In this document: positions 1-8,914 of the stretch, piece by piece
Numbering within the stretch: position 1 is the first letter of the stretch
Layout of the letters: every line of letters starts with the position of its first letter
Assembly: GCA_002690045.1 (NCBI GenBank)
Contig: NZDE01000010.1
Span: 298,355 to 362,354, forward strand
Length of the DNA stretch: 64,000 nucleotides
Direction of reading: 5' to 3'
DNA from: Alphaproteobacteria bacterium
GTDB taxonomy: Bacteria; Pseudomonadota; Alphaproteobacteria; Micavibrionales; Micavibrionaceae
Position numbers and translations under genes: made by a program
Notes under the pieces: model-generated
Database searches by the model: none
Seen by the model: only the letters and a program-made list of their open reading frames with translations
What the model was told of the DNA's origin: nothing

Positions 1-33
1 TTGATCTATGGCATTAAGGTCATCTATAAACAT
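1..33 (-). CDS. 5' end of a leftward hypothetical gene (truncated by window)
   Basis: An ATG at 33 on the minus strand opens 11 codons reading MFIDDLNAIDQ to the window edge. It is preceded by TAGGGAT five bases upstream, a fair Shine-Dalgarno sequence. Only the extreme N-terminus is present, so no function can be given. It would be transcribed divergently from rnpB. The short length makes a chance ORF possible. Confidence 0.4.
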   Translation of the reverse strand, partial: MFIDDLNAIDQ

Positions 34-138
34 GTTTATCCCTATTTATTGGGCGATAGCATAACACAGCCCTATTGTTATGTAAATATTTTTGTGGGTT
101 CAGGACTTTGTATATTGCATGGCAGATTTACTGTGTAC

Positions 139-167
139 TTGCTGTTTGATTTGAACTTTGCTATGTA
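139..167 (+). promoter_or_regulatory. possible rnpB promoter
   Basis: TTGCTG (139-144) and TATGTA (162-167) are separated by 17 bases and lie 6 bases upstream of the predicted RNase P RNA 5' end. Both hexamers match the sigma-70 consensus only partly. Position is the main support. Confidence 0.35.
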
Positions 168-172
168 AGGCT

Positions 173-530
<358 letters not shown>

Positions 531-551
531 TTTCTTTTTAGGGGGACGCGC

Positions 552-899
552 ATGTCAGGCACATACTCATTTAATTTACTATATGCGTTTAAGCATGCGG
601 CTTTTTTTGTTGTTGAATTACAGCGTTTAGATTTGCCAGATGATGCGCCAAAAGGTGATGTATATCAATGGCTGCATGTTGATATGAGCACGGCGGTTGT
701 CACGCCGCTCGGCTTCCGCAAAATGTCAGCAAACGCGCGGGTATTTGATGATACATCCTTGATGTTCACGGCGGATACAGCCTGTTTTACCGATGCTGTT
801 GGAAAAACGCATGATATGACGCCAATAGAAGGTGCGGATGTGCCCGCTACGGTAGGACGGCTCGTTTCTGATTTTATTCTACAACTTAAACAAACATAA
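552..899 (+). CDS. hypothetical protein, 115 aa
   Basis: The product is not recognised. I chose the ATG at 552 (MSGTYSFNLL), preceded by a GGGGGA stretch six bases upstream. The same frame is open further upstream, but an ATG at 471 would put the start inside rnpB. The protein is soluble-looking, has no signal peptide or transmembrane helix, and contains two cysteines. The middle (LHVDMSTAVVTPLGF and following) looks like alternating beta strands. It lies directly downstream of rnpB and may share its transcript. Confidence 0.7.
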   Translation: MSGTYSFNLLYAFKHAAFFVVELQRLDLPDDAPKGDVYQWLHVDMSTAVVTPLGFRKMSANARVFDDTSLMFTADTACFTDAVGKTHDMTPIEGADVPATVGRLVSDFILQLKQT

Positions 900-998
900 T
901 CCATTGTAATTAAACAATAATATTTAGTTATTTTTAACAAGCACCTTACTTATGTTACCATAACTTCCATTGATTGTTGTTGCTTTGGGGGAAGTGTT

Positions 999-1598
999 AT
1001 GGCCGCAGATTTAAAAAATCAGTTCTTACGCAATATTTTTATTCCAGCGAGTTTAGTCACGAGTTTAGCCGCGCCATTGGCAGCAGAGGCGAATACGGTA
1101 GATATCCAAGATGATGCTCAGCAATCCGTACATCATTATCTCGATTTTAATATTCTTTCCATCCATGACCCATTTAAGCGTGACATGACAACGTATTGGG
1201 AAGAAGGTAAAGAGAAACCATTTAATGAAAAGAATTGGGGTTTAGGTTATACGCAACTGCGTGATGTAACTGAAGCATTCGGCGGAATATTCCGTTTAGG
1301 CGGCACGGCAGGTTACTATAAAAATTCCTATGAGAAAGACAGCTTTTATCTTGGCGGCGTGGTGGAGCAAGCTTATCGCCTTGGGTCTAAGTGGGAAGTC
1401 GCTGTGGGCGCTATGGCTGGCGGCATTACGGGGTATAAACATTTGTTAGGTTATGATGTCACCCCTGCGGGACAGTTTTTTGTGCGCGGTGAATATGATA
1501 ATACAGTTTCAGTGAAGCTTGGCTTTATCCCTGAATTTGGGATTGATGATAAGAAAAATCCGGCGCTTGTGACATTGCAGGCTAGCTATAAGTTTTAA
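999..1598 (+). CDS. small outer-membrane beta-barrel protein, 199 aa
   Basis: The N-terminus carries a basic segment, a hydrophobic stretch (IFIPASLVTSLAAPLAAEA) and a likely signal-peptidase site after AEA at residue 31. The mature part has amphipathic beta strands with many Gly and aromatic residues (LGYTQLRDV, FRLGGTAGYY, VAVGAMAGG, VSVKLGFIPEFG) and ends in Phe (LQASYKF), the usual BAM recognition signature. Length suits an eight-stranded barrel. Strong GGGGGAAG Shine-Dalgarno sequence before ATG 999. It is convergent with dnaJ across a shared terminator. Function unknown; an acyl-modifying barrel or a small porin cannot be told apart here. Confidence 0.75.
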   Translation: MAADLKNQFLRNIFIPASLVTSLAAPLAAEANTVDIQDDAQQSVHHYLDFNILSIHDPFKRDMTTYWEEGKEKPFNEKNWGLGYTQLRDVTEAFGGIFRLGGTAGYYKNSYEKDSFYLGGVVEQAYRLGSKWEVAVGAMAGGITGYKHLLGYDVTPAGQFFVRGEYDNTVSVKLGFIPEFGIDDKKNPALVTLQASYKF

Positions 1599-1604
1599 GT
1601 TAAA

Positions 1605-1630
1605 AAAAAGCCCCATTGAAGGGGCTTTTT
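1605..1630. terminator. bidirectional Rho-independent terminator
   Basis: AAAAAGCCCC (1605-1614) pairs perfectly with GGGGCTTTTT (1621-1630) around an ATTGAA loop. A-tract and T-tract flank both sides, so it can end the barrel-protein gene rightward and dnaJ leftward. Confidence 0.93.
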
Positions 1631-1632
1631 GT

Positions 1633-2796
1633 TTAATCTTTTAAATCAGACCACATATCTTTGACTTTACTGAAAAAGCCTTCGGATTCTGGGCTGTTTG
1701 ATGAGCTGCCTTTTTGTGGGCCTTCACTTTCAAACTGTTTAAGAAGCTGAATTTGTTTCTTAGACAAATTAACAGGTGTTTCGACCGATATTTCAACAAA
1801 CATATCGCCTTTAGCGCCACTTTTCAGAACCGGCATACCCTTACCTTTTAGGCGGAATTGCTGGTTGCTTTGTGTGCCTGCGGGGATTTTGACATTTGCT
1901 GACTTACCATCAATTGTCGGCACATCAATTTCGCCGCCAAGCGCCGCTGTGGTAAAGGCGATTGGCACGCGGCAATGTAAATTGCTGTCTTCACGTCTAA
2001 AGAAGGCGTGCTTTCTAATACCGATAAGAATGTATAAATCACCAGCTGGGCCGCCGCGTACGCCAGCTTCGCCTTCGCCGCCAATACGGATACGGCGTCC
2101 GTCATCAATACCTGCAGGGATGTTGACTTTAAGCTTTTTACTGCCTTTTAGACGGCCTTCACCGTTACATTTTTTACATGGGTTGCGAATGATTTGCCCT
2201 TGACCGTGACAGGTTGGACAGGCGCGCTCAATGGTGAAAAAGCCTTGCTGCGCACGAACGCGGCCATGGCCGCCACATGTGCCGCAGGTTTCCGTACCAC
2301 TGCCGTCTGCTGCGCCGCTGCCATTACAGCTATCACAGCCTTCAACTGTTGGGACGCGGATATTGGCCTCTTTACCGCTGAATGCGTCTTCTAAGGTGAT
2401 GTCCATTGAAAATTGAACGTCTGCGCCGCGCATTGCGGATGTGCGCGATCGACCTGCGCCGCCGCCGCCCATAAAGTCGCCGAACATTTCTTCGAATATA
2501 TCACCGAAACCACCTGCGCCGCCGAAGCCGCCAAAACCACCGGGGCCGCCAGCACCTGCGCCGCCGCCTTGTTGGAAAGCACGTTCGCCGAACTGGTCGT
2601 ACATTTGTTTCTTTTGTGGGTCTTTAAGAATGTCGTATGCATGCGAAATCTCTTTAAATTTCGCTTCTGCTTCGGGGTTGTCTTTATTTTGGTCAGGGTG
2701 ATATTTCAGTGCCAGTTTACGATACGCTTTTTTAATCGTATCGGCATCTGCCCCGCGTTCAACGCCCAAAAGTTCATATAAGTCTTGTTCCGCCAT
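1633..2796 (-). CDS. dnaJ: co-chaperone DnaJ (Hsp40)
   Basis: DnaJ delivers unfolded clients to DnaK and stimulates its ATPase. From the ATG at 2796 it is 387 aa. The J domain carries HPD at residues 33-35. A Gly/Phe-rich linker follows at roughly 75-115, then four zinc-binding CxxCxGxG repeats ([32 protein letters not shown]) and the C-terminal substrate domains. The frame also offers a GTG at 2808. I prefer ATG 2796 because [12 protein letters not shown] matches the family N-terminus and AAGTGAG sits eight bases upstream. It lies 81 bases downstream of dnaK, the usual dnaKJ order, so co-transcription is likely. Confidence 0.97.
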   Translation of the reverse strand: MAEQDLYELLGVERGADADTIKKAYRKLALKYHPDQNKDNPEAEAKFKEISHAYDILKDPQKKQMYDQFGERAFQQGGGAGAGGPGGFGGFGGAGGFGDIFEEMFGDFMGGGGAGRSRTSAMRGADVQFSMDITLEDAFSGKEANIRVPTVEGCDSCNGSGAADGSGTETCGTCGGHGRVRAQQGFFTIERACPTCHGQGQIIRNPCKKCNGEGRLKGSKKLKVNIPAGIDDGRRIRIGGEGEAGVRGGPAGDLYILIGIRKHAFFRREDSNLHCRVPIAFTTAALGGEIDVPTIDGKSANVKIPAGTQSNQQFRLKGKGMPVLKSGAKGDMFVEISVETPVNLSKKQIQLLKQFESEGPQKGSSSNSPESEGFFSKVKDMWSDLKD

Positions 2797-2877
2797 GGAA
2801 TTACTCACTTAACAATGAAGATTAGAAGAAAGCTTAGGCCGCATCTATATGAACGGCCTAAGCTTGATTATGGATGT

Positions 2878-4812
2878 TTATTTCTTGTCTTCATCATCAA
2901 CTGTGAAGTCCGCATCAAGAACGTCATCGTCATTTGATGATGCGCTCTCATCCGCGTCATTCGCACTTGCAGATGCTGATGGATCCGCACCTTCCGCATC
3001 ACCTTCTTGTTGCGCGCGGTAGAGGGCTCCACCAATTTTCATTGAAGCTTGTTGAAGCGCTTCGGTTTTTTCAGCAATATCTGCAACGTCGTCGCCTTCA
3101 AGTGCTGTTTTTAGATCGTTAATTGCACTCTCAGTTGCCGCTTTGTCTTCATCGCTCACTTTACCGCCAAGTTCTTCCATTGACTTTTCAGTCGCGTGGA
3201 TAAGCGATTCTGCGTTGTTACGTTTTTCAACGCTTTCACGCTTCGCTTTATCTTTCTCGGCATTGCTTTCTGCGTCTTGAACCATTTTGTCGATATCATC
3301 GTCAGAAAGGCCGCCAGATGCTTGGATGCGGATTTGCTGTTCTTTGTTTGTTGCTTTATCTTTTGCGGAAACTTGAACAATACCGTTCGCATCAATGTCG
3401 AATGTCACTTCAACTTGTGGAACGCCGCGTGGTGCAGGTGGAATGCCAACCAAATCAAACTGGCCTAGCATTTTGTTATCTGCAGCCATCTCACGTTCAC
3501 CTTGGAAGACGCGAATAGTCACAGCGCTTTGGTTATCTTCCGCTGTTGAGAATGTTTGTGACTTCTTCGTTGGGATGGTTGTGTTACGGTCGATCAAACG
3601 TGTGAACACGCCGCCCAATGTTTCGATACCCAATGAAAGCGGGGTAACGTCCAAAAGAAGAACGTCTTTTACGTCGCCTTGTAAAACGCCGCCCTGAATA
3701 GCTGCACCATTTGCAACAACTTCATCAGGGTTCACGCCTTTATGTGGCTCTTTACCGAAAAAGTCTTTTACGGTTTCAAGAACTTTAGGCATACGTGTCA
3801 TACCACCAACCATGACGACTTCGTCAATGTCTGATGCTTTGTAACCCGCGTCTTTAAGTGCTGCTTTCACCGGCTCGATTGAACGTTTGATTAAATCATC
3901 AACCAATGATTCCAGTTTCGCACGTGTAAGTTTGATGTTCAGGTGTTTAGGGCCTGAGGCATCAGCTGTAATGAACGGCAGATTCACGTCAGTTTGCTGC
4001 GCGCTTGAAAGCTCAATCTTTGCTTTTTCAGCGGCTTCTTTTAGACGCTGCAGCGCAAGATTGTCTTTCTTTAGGTCAACGCCGTGTTCCTTTTTGAATT
4101 CTTCAGCCAAGAAGTCAATGATACGCAAGTCAAAGTCTTCACCACCAAGGAATGTATCACCATTAGTTGATTTAACTTCAAAAACGCCGTCACCAATTTC
4201 TAGGATGGAAATGTCGAATGTACCACCACCAAGGTCATATACAGCGATAACGCCGCTTTGCTCTTTATCAAGACCATAAGCAAGCGCCGCAGCTGTTGGC
4301 TCGTTAATGATACGAAGAACATCAAGGCCGGCGATTCTGCCGGCATCTTTTGTCGCTTGACGTTGTGCATCGTTGAAATATGCAGGAACAGTAATAACTG
4401 CTTCTTTTACGTCTGCGCCAAGGAAGCTTTCAGCTGTTTCTTTCATTTTGCCAAGGATCATCGCGGCGATTTGTGCTGGCGCGTATTTCTCGCCATCGAC
4501 TTCGACCCATGCATCGCCGTTTTCACCTTCGATAATTTTGAATGGCGCTTTGTCCATCATGTCTTGTACGGCAGCATCGTCAAAACGACGGCCGATTAGG
4601 CGTTTTACAGCGTATAATGTGTTTTCTGGATTTGTTACGGCCTGACGCTTTGCAGGTTGGCCGACGAGTTGTTCACCATCCTTGGAGAATGCAACCATCG
4701 AAGGCGTTGTACGTGTACCTTCTGAGTTTTCTATGACGCGTGGATCTTTACCATCCATTACGGCGACACAAGAGTTAGTTGTACCAAGGTCAATACCAAT
4801 GACTTTGCTCAT
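2878..4812 (-). CDS. dnaK: molecular chaperone DnaK (Hsp70)
   Basis: The 644-aa length is usual for DnaK. The N-terminal ATPase carries the phosphate-binding motif [14 protein letters not shown] at residues 5-18, with later signatures such as [10 protein letters not shown] and [11 protein letters not shown]. The hydrophobic interdomain linker [12 protein letters not shown] precedes the substrate-binding domain, and the acidic tail ends [16 protein letters not shown] lies nine bases upstream of the ATG at 4812. DnaK works in the cytoplasm with DnaJ (next gene) and GrpE (not in this window). Heat-shock control is expected from the family, but I could not point to a convincing RpoH site. Confidence 0.98.
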   Translation of the reverse strand: MSKVIGIDLGTTNSCVAVMDGKDPRVIENSEGTRTTPSMVAFSKDGEQLVGQPAKRQAVTNPENTLYAVKRLIGRRFDDAAVQDMMDKAPFKIIEGENGDAWVEVDGEKYAPAQIAAMILGKMKETAESFLGADVKEAVITVPAYFNDAQRQATKDAGRIAGLDVLRIINEPTAAALAYGLDKEQSGVIAVYDLGGGTFDISILEIGDGVFEVKSTNGDTFLGGEDFDLRIIDFLAEEFKKEHGVDLKKDNLALQRLKEAAEKAKIELSSAQQTDVNLPFITADASGPKHLNIKLTRAKLESLVDDLIKRSIEPVKAALKDAGYKASDIDEVVMVGGMTRMPKVLETVKDFFGKEPHKGVNPDEVVANGAAIQGGVLQGDVKDVLLLDVTPLSLGIETLGGVFTRLIDRNTTIPTKKSQTFSTAEDNQSAVTIRVFQGEREMAADNKMLGQFDLVGIPPAPRGVPQVEVTFDIDANGIVQVSAKDKATNKEQQIRIQASGGLSDDDIDKMVQDAESNAEKDKAKRESVEKRNNAESLIHATEKSMEELGGKVSDEDKAATESAINDLKTALEGDDVADIAEKTEALQQASMKIGGALYRAQQEGDAEGADPSASASANDADESASSNDDDVLDADFTVDDEDKK

Positions 4813-5114
4813 TTTAAATACCTTTCTGTTAGTGGCAAATACTTAGATGGCCCATATAGGCACCATCACCGATTCCCGATTTACTGTCTTCGGATAATAT
4901 ACTCGTTTCGGCTATAATATCCATCAGGCCAGTAAATGCAATATGTAAGACGTAAATAAACACCAAAAAAAGTGGACATTTATTAGCGTCTCAAACTTTG
5001 TTACGCAGCAGGTTTCAAATTGGATTAATAAATTATTAATTTTCTCTTGATTGTTGCGGTTATTTTATGTAAATTATATTCCACTAAGAACAGGGAAATT
5101 ATAATAAAATTACG
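4813..5114. other. dnaK / orphan divergent intergenic region
   Basis: About 300 AT-rich bases separate dnaK from the rightward gene at 5115 and must hold both promoters. A TATAAT occurs at 4913-4918 on the plus strand but without a good -35. No clear CTTG/CCCAT RpoH pair or CIRCE repeat was found. No credible gene lies here. Confidence 0.5.
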
Positions 5115-5483
5115 ATGAAGCCGTTAAAGCCACAGAAAATCTATGTCGATGAAAATGCCCGCCGTAAAGATCAGCAGGGCGGTGGGAAAGAGCCCGAGCG
5201 CAGCCTTTGGGGGCTGTTTAATGATTTGACGGATGAAAAAAGTCAAGCGTATCGCCGCCGTGTATATGGGCGGGCTAGTGCATTAGAATTAAAAATTGAA
5301 GAAGGTTTAAAAAACGTCAGTAATGGCAACTTATGTGCAGCGTGGACTAAGGCATTGGAAGATATACAAAATGCCCGTACGACCTTGAAGGTTGGTATGT
5401 CGGATCACGCTATATCTGAATGTATGAAGGCATATAAGCTGAATAAAAAGCTTGAAAAGCTCGAGAAAAAATGCCCATTTTAG
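5115..5483 (+). CDS. hypothetical charged helical protein, 122 aa
   Basis: Not recognised. The first ~40 residues are Lys/Glu/Gln-rich and probably disordered. The rest is predicted helical and ends in a basic segment (LNKKLEKLEKKCPF). There is no signal peptide or membrane helix, so it is likely cytoplasmic. Start ATG 5115 has only a distant CAGGGA (5091-5096), so the start is less certain than for its neighbours. It is the first of three rightward genes (5115, 5519, 6660) spaced 29-36 bases apart that probably form one operon. Confidence 0.7.
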   Translation: MKPLKPQKIYVDENARRKDQQGGGKEPERSLWGLFNDLTDEKSQAYRRRVYGRASALELKIEEGLKNVSNGNLCAAWTKALEDIQNARTTLKVGMSDHAISECMKAYKLNKKLEKLEKKCPF

Positions 5484-5518
5484 GGAAAGTGAATATAAAT
5501 AAACAGGGATGATAAAAA

Positions 5519-6631
5519 ATGGATTATGCGTTGCTTAATGAAATCGTTGAGAAATACCCTTTGACCATTTATGAAGAAGATGGCACGGGCGTTGAATTTA
5601 AAACACTCCCGACATATCAGGATATTGCCGATTTATGTGCACGTAACCCACAAATTATTCCTGAAGACGATGTCGTTGCAGGTTTCCAGCCTTCACAGAA
5701 TTCTGTACTAAACAGTCTTGATACTTATAAAGCTGCTTTAGAAGAGATTGATGCGCTAGGCTCAAAAATGTCCGCGGCACTGCAAGACTTGATTGACTGC
5801 GCCGAAGAAATCCACCGCGTAAACAATCAGTTATTTATGGATAAAGTTTTGGTTAAAGCGGGCGAGGACGCAGAGCTTGTTTTGCATGTCTATAATGGAT
5901 TTGTAATGCGTTGCCGTGATTTATATGAAACAGGTAACAAGGATGGCGCTGATATTTATGCTGGCTTTATAGAGTATATGCAAGATTGTTTCCCGTCTTT
6001 AGCTATCGATGAAGATGATGCTCCATCAGGTGTGGATGCGTTCACAGAAGCTGCGGCAGACGCAGATGATGACGTGCATGTGATTCAGTTGGAAATTCAA
6101 GGGGAGATTGTTGATGTTCCTTTGAACGAGGAGGGGATAGAACTCGCTGCACAGGCAGAACCGCTAATGGACATTCCGTTTAGTGAGGTTATGGAGCTTT
6201 ATAATCCAGATATATTAGAGCCTATTTATGCTGGAAATTTGATAGGGCTTATTGCGGCAAAGAAAGAGGGCTTAGATGAAAAATCAGAGCTGTGGAGTGC
6301 GCTTGATGCCGCTGAACAAATGGCTGTTGCATTTTATGATGATCAGATTTTTAATTTGATTGATGCTTATTTGGATGAAGTTTCACTGGATGAAGCCAAA
6401 GAAGCAAGTGCTAACCTAGCGCTATGGGTTGAGCGATTAATGTTAGTCCAAGAAGACGATTTACCAGAGGTTGATTTGTTTACATTGTCACTATTCCATA
6501 CAGAGTTGCGTGAGCAAATTGTTATAACCGAAGCAGAACTTGTCAAAGACGCTGCACGTGCTATGGAAGATGCTAAGCGTGATAAAACTGTTTTTGTTCA
6601 GCAAAGTGCAGTTAGTTTAAACTTTCATTAA
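5519..6631 (+). CDS. hypothetical acidic protein, 370 aa
   Basis: Not recognised. It is strongly acidic and rich in Asp, Glu, Ala and Leu. Helical stretches at about 60-165 and 215-345 flank a central acidic region (EAAADADDDVHVIQLEIQ). No signal peptide, transmembrane helix, Walker motif or catalytic motif is visible. Shine-Dalgarno CAGGGA lies upstream of ATG 5519. As the middle gene of a three-gene cluster, its job may be linked to the 122-aa and 72-aa proteins on either side. Confidence 0.75.
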   Translation: MDYALLNEIVEKYPLTIYEEDGTGVEFKTLPTYQDIADLCARNPQIIPEDDVVAGFQPSQNSVLNSLDTYKAALEEIDALGSKMSAALQDLIDCAEEIHRVNNQLFMDKVLVKAGEDAELVLHVYNGFVMRCRDLYETGNKDGADIYAGFIEYMQDCFPSLAIDEDDAPSGVDAFTEAAADADDDVHVIQLEIQGEIVDVPLNEEGIELAAQAEPLMDIPFSEVMELYNPDILEPIYAGNLIGLIAAKKEGLDEKSELWSALDAAEQMAVAFYDDQIFNLIDAYLDEVSLDEAKEASANLALWVERLMLVQEDDLPEVDLFTLSLFHTELREQIVITEAELVKDAARAMEDAKRDKTVFVQQSAVSLNFH

Positions 6632-6659
6632 AAAAAATAAAACTTCAGGGAAGATAGAG

Positions 6660-6878
6660 ATGAGCGATGATAACGCAAAAAAAGCCAAAGATTTTGTCGA
6701 CCAAGCTGATACTGGCTGTAAAAAATGTGAAAATTTCGGTGGCTCAGCCTGCCCAAGTTTCCAAAAGGCTGTGAAGGACGATGGGGTTGACCCAGATGCG
6801 CTGTCTAAAGAAATTAAAAAAGTGCAGAAGGGGCAAACGCTTATTCCGTGTAAGAATGTGCCTTCAGAGCCTAAATAA
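6660..6878 (+). CDS. small four-cysteine protein, 72 aa
   Basis: Not recognised. Its 72 residues include four cysteines: CKKC around residues 20-23, C31 (SACPSF) and a late Cys (LIPCKN). A zinc- or iron-binding site is possible, but this is inference. The rest is Lys/Asp-rich and soluble. Good Shine-Dalgarno CAGGGAAG before ATG 6660. The 3' end overlaps the convergent deaminase gene by eight bases. It is the last gene of the 5.1-6.9 kb cluster. Confidence 0.7.
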   Translation: MSDDNAKKAKDFVDQADTGCKKCENFGGSACPSFQKAVKDDGVDPDALSKEIKKVQKGQTLIPCKNVPSEPK

Positions 6879-7857
6879 ATTTCATCTTCAATAATTTCGC
6901 TTTTTGAAGCTGCGTTAATGCGGCGGGAGACGCATATTTTGTCTCTAGCTTTGCTTTGTTTAAATGCAGCGTATATATGTCATTTTCAGCCATCAAATTG
7001 ATTAATTCGCGGGCTGAAGGGATATGTGACAAATAAATGTAATCTGGCAAAATGCGCTGCCCATGTTTATGTGCGCCTATCATTAAGCGGTTTAGCGGCG
7101 GAATGGTGTAATTATATTTGTCTTCTAATTTTGCGGCGGGCGCCGGCGTTTCTTGGTCTCGTATACCGCGAGACTTATGTGCAGAAAATGAAATGCTGTA
7201 TATATTGTCATACTTATCTTGTGATAAGGCCACGCAGAACGGGTCGTCTGTGCCATAGATATTTTGCGCTTTTAATATTTCTTGCTTAAATATTTTCTTG
7301 GACGCAGATTTGCCAATTTCATTAATTAAGGGCGGGTTATCACTTTTCGGGCGATAGCCTGATTTAGGTATCTGGATTGGCTGGATAATTTTATCTTTAC
7401 GGATAACTTCAAAAATGGCTATGCCGGCGCGTTCAACAATTTTCAATGACATGTTTTCAAAGTCATGGCCACGGCGTGCAGCAAAGTCTTTTTTAAACCC
7501 TTTGTGGTCGATATAGACGGCCTTTATGCCTGCTTCAACAATGTTCTTGGCACAGTTCGGGCAGAACGGGTCGGTCACGCAGATGGAGGCATCTTTGGTT
7601 AGCGGCGCCGCTAGAATACAAGCTGTTTCGGCATGGATTGTTCCGCTGCTATCGCCAATGCGTGCATCAGTGCCGAATGCTTTTTCAATTTTTTCAGGCC
7701 AGTGATTGGTGCGGGCGATAATATAATCATCACCATTTAGGTCACGGCCGAACAAGGCCGCGGCAACCTTACTTGTCGGATGCGGAGAGGTTAAAACAAT
7801 ATCGACCGCCCGTTCCATGGCGGCGATAGGAAGCAAGTCATCATGTATTGATGTCAT
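6871..7857 (-). CDS. zinc-dependent cytidine/deoxycytidylate deaminase-family protein
   Basis: The N-terminal half is a CDA-fold deaminase: HAE at residues 75-77 (TIHAETACIL) supplies the first zinc ligand and the proton-shuttle Glu, and CPNC at 99-102 supplies the two Cys ligands. This matches the dCMP/cytidine deaminase family, although the substrate (free nucleotide, tRNA base or other) cannot be read from the motifs. At 328 aa it is roughly twice the length of a single-domain deaminase. The C-terminal half (about 190-328) has a segment YIYLSHIPSARELINLMA that resembles the second zinc motif region with the cysteines lost, suggesting a degenerate second copy. It lies upstream of nothing obviously related except the nucleoside-kinase-like gene at 7892. 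Confidence 0.85.
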   Translation of the reverse strand: MTSIHDDLLPIAAMERAVDIVLTSPHPTSKVAAALFGRDLNGDDYIIARTNHWPEKIEKAFGTDARIGDSSGTIHAETACILAAPLTKDASICVTDPFCPNCAKNIVEAGIKAVYIDHKGFKKDFAARRGHDFENMSLKIVERAGIAIFEVIRKDKIIQPIQIPKSGYRPKSDNPPLINEIGKSASKKIFKQEILKAQNIYGTDDPFCVALSQDKYDNIYSISFSAHKSRGIRDQETPAPAAKLEDKYNYTIPPLNRLMIGAHKHGQRILPDYIYLSHIPSARELINLMAENDIYTLHLNKAKLETKYASPAALTQLQKAKLLKMKFI

Positions 7858-7891
7858 TGATGTTTACATCCTGTTGGTGAACGGGACGTGA

Positions 7892-8887
7892 TTATAACGT
7901 GGCGAGCAGTTTTTTCAAGTCGTCTTTTTTAGCGGGACGTGAAGCCGTTTGGCTTAGGATATATCCTGCACAAAGGTGACCTATGCGGGCAGCCTCTTGT
8001 GTTGATAAGCCCTTTTGTAGATAACCATAAAGGAAGCCGCCAGCAAAGTTGTCGCCTGCGCCATTATCATTGATAATTTTTGCAGGTTCACGTTCAATAG
8101 GGCAATGGGTTATTTCGCCGTTTTCTATGATGTAAGCGCCGTTTGCGCTGTCCGTAATAACGCTGCATTTTTTATTCATGGCTGTTAAGGCCTTTAATGC
8201 CGCTTCAAGGTTATCCGTTTTAGTCATGGCTAACGCTTCTAAACGGTTAGCGATAAGAATATCGGTGCGGTTTAGCAAATCCATGACCGCATCATTTTTT
8301 TCTTCAACGACATTGGCATCGCATGGATTAAAAATAAGCAGCTTTCCTTGCGCTTTGGCTGTTTCCGCCGCAGCTTTATACATAGGGTAGCCTTCAGGCG
8401 AATACAGGGAAAAGCCTTCCATATATAGGGCGTCATTGGCGGCAATCATGCTGTCATGTGCATGTTCAGGGCGTGCGGTTGCTGATGCGCCGTGGAATGA
8501 CATGAAACTACGCTGACAATCTGGCGTGACGAGGATAAATATTTTCCCGGTTTCATCACCGTTACGGATAATCATATCGCGCGTGTCGACATCATACAGG
8601 GCAATGCTGTCTTTGAAGAAGTCGCCATCTTTGTCATTGCCTATAAAGCCGCTAAATGACGATTCGCCGCCGAGGGCTGCGATACAAACCATTGTATTGG
8701 CGGCGCTGCCGCCTGCTGTATAGGTAATATTAACACCGAGGCCTTTGAGCATATCCAAATATTTAGGAACTTCACTAATATGGGATTCGTAACAAAGCCC
8801 TTTCTTGATTTCATGTGTTTCAAGAAAGTCATCCCCTATATTTGCGGTCACATCAATGACGGCATTTCCAAGTGCTAGAATCTTCAT
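7892..8887 (-). CDS. PfkB-family carbohydrate/adenosine kinase
   Basis: This is a ribokinase-fold enzyme transferring ATP phosphate to a sugar or nucleoside hydroxyl. The N-terminus MKILALGNAVIDVT, the GGSAANT motif around residue 59-65 and the signature NDNGAGDNFAGGF near 270, whose Asp is the catalytic base, are all present. The sequence resembles the adenosine-kinase branch common in alphaproteobacteria; substrate is unproven. I chose ATG 8887 (331 aa). The frame opens at a TTG at 8914, directly after the stop of the upstream gene, adding nine residues not typical of the family. It is probably co-transcribed with the leftward gene at 8915 and with the deaminase downstream. Confidence 0.88.
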   Translation of the reverse strand: MKILALGNAVIDVTANIGDDFLETHEIKKGLCYESHISEVPKYLDMLKGLGVNITYTAGGSAANTMVCIAALGGESSFSGFIGNDKDGDFFKDSIALYDVDTRDMIIRNGDETGKIFILVTPDCQRSFMSFHGASATARPEHAHDSMIAANDALYMEGFSLYSPEGYPMYKAAAETAKAQGKLLIFNPCDANVVEEKNDAVMDLLNRTDILIANRLEALAMTKTDNLEAALKALTAMNKKCSVITDSANGAYIIENGEITHCPIEREPAKIINDNGAGDNFAGGFLYGYLQKGLSTQEAARIGHLCAGYILSQTASRPAKKDDLKKLLATL

Positions 8888-8914
8888 GCTGCTTATACTA
8901 TTCGTGACGGCCAA

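Noticed and set aside
4813..5114. Heat-shock (RpoH) promoter or CIRCE element upstream of dnaK
   Set aside because: I searched for CTTG...CCCAT pairs and the CIRCE inverted repeat and found no convincing match.
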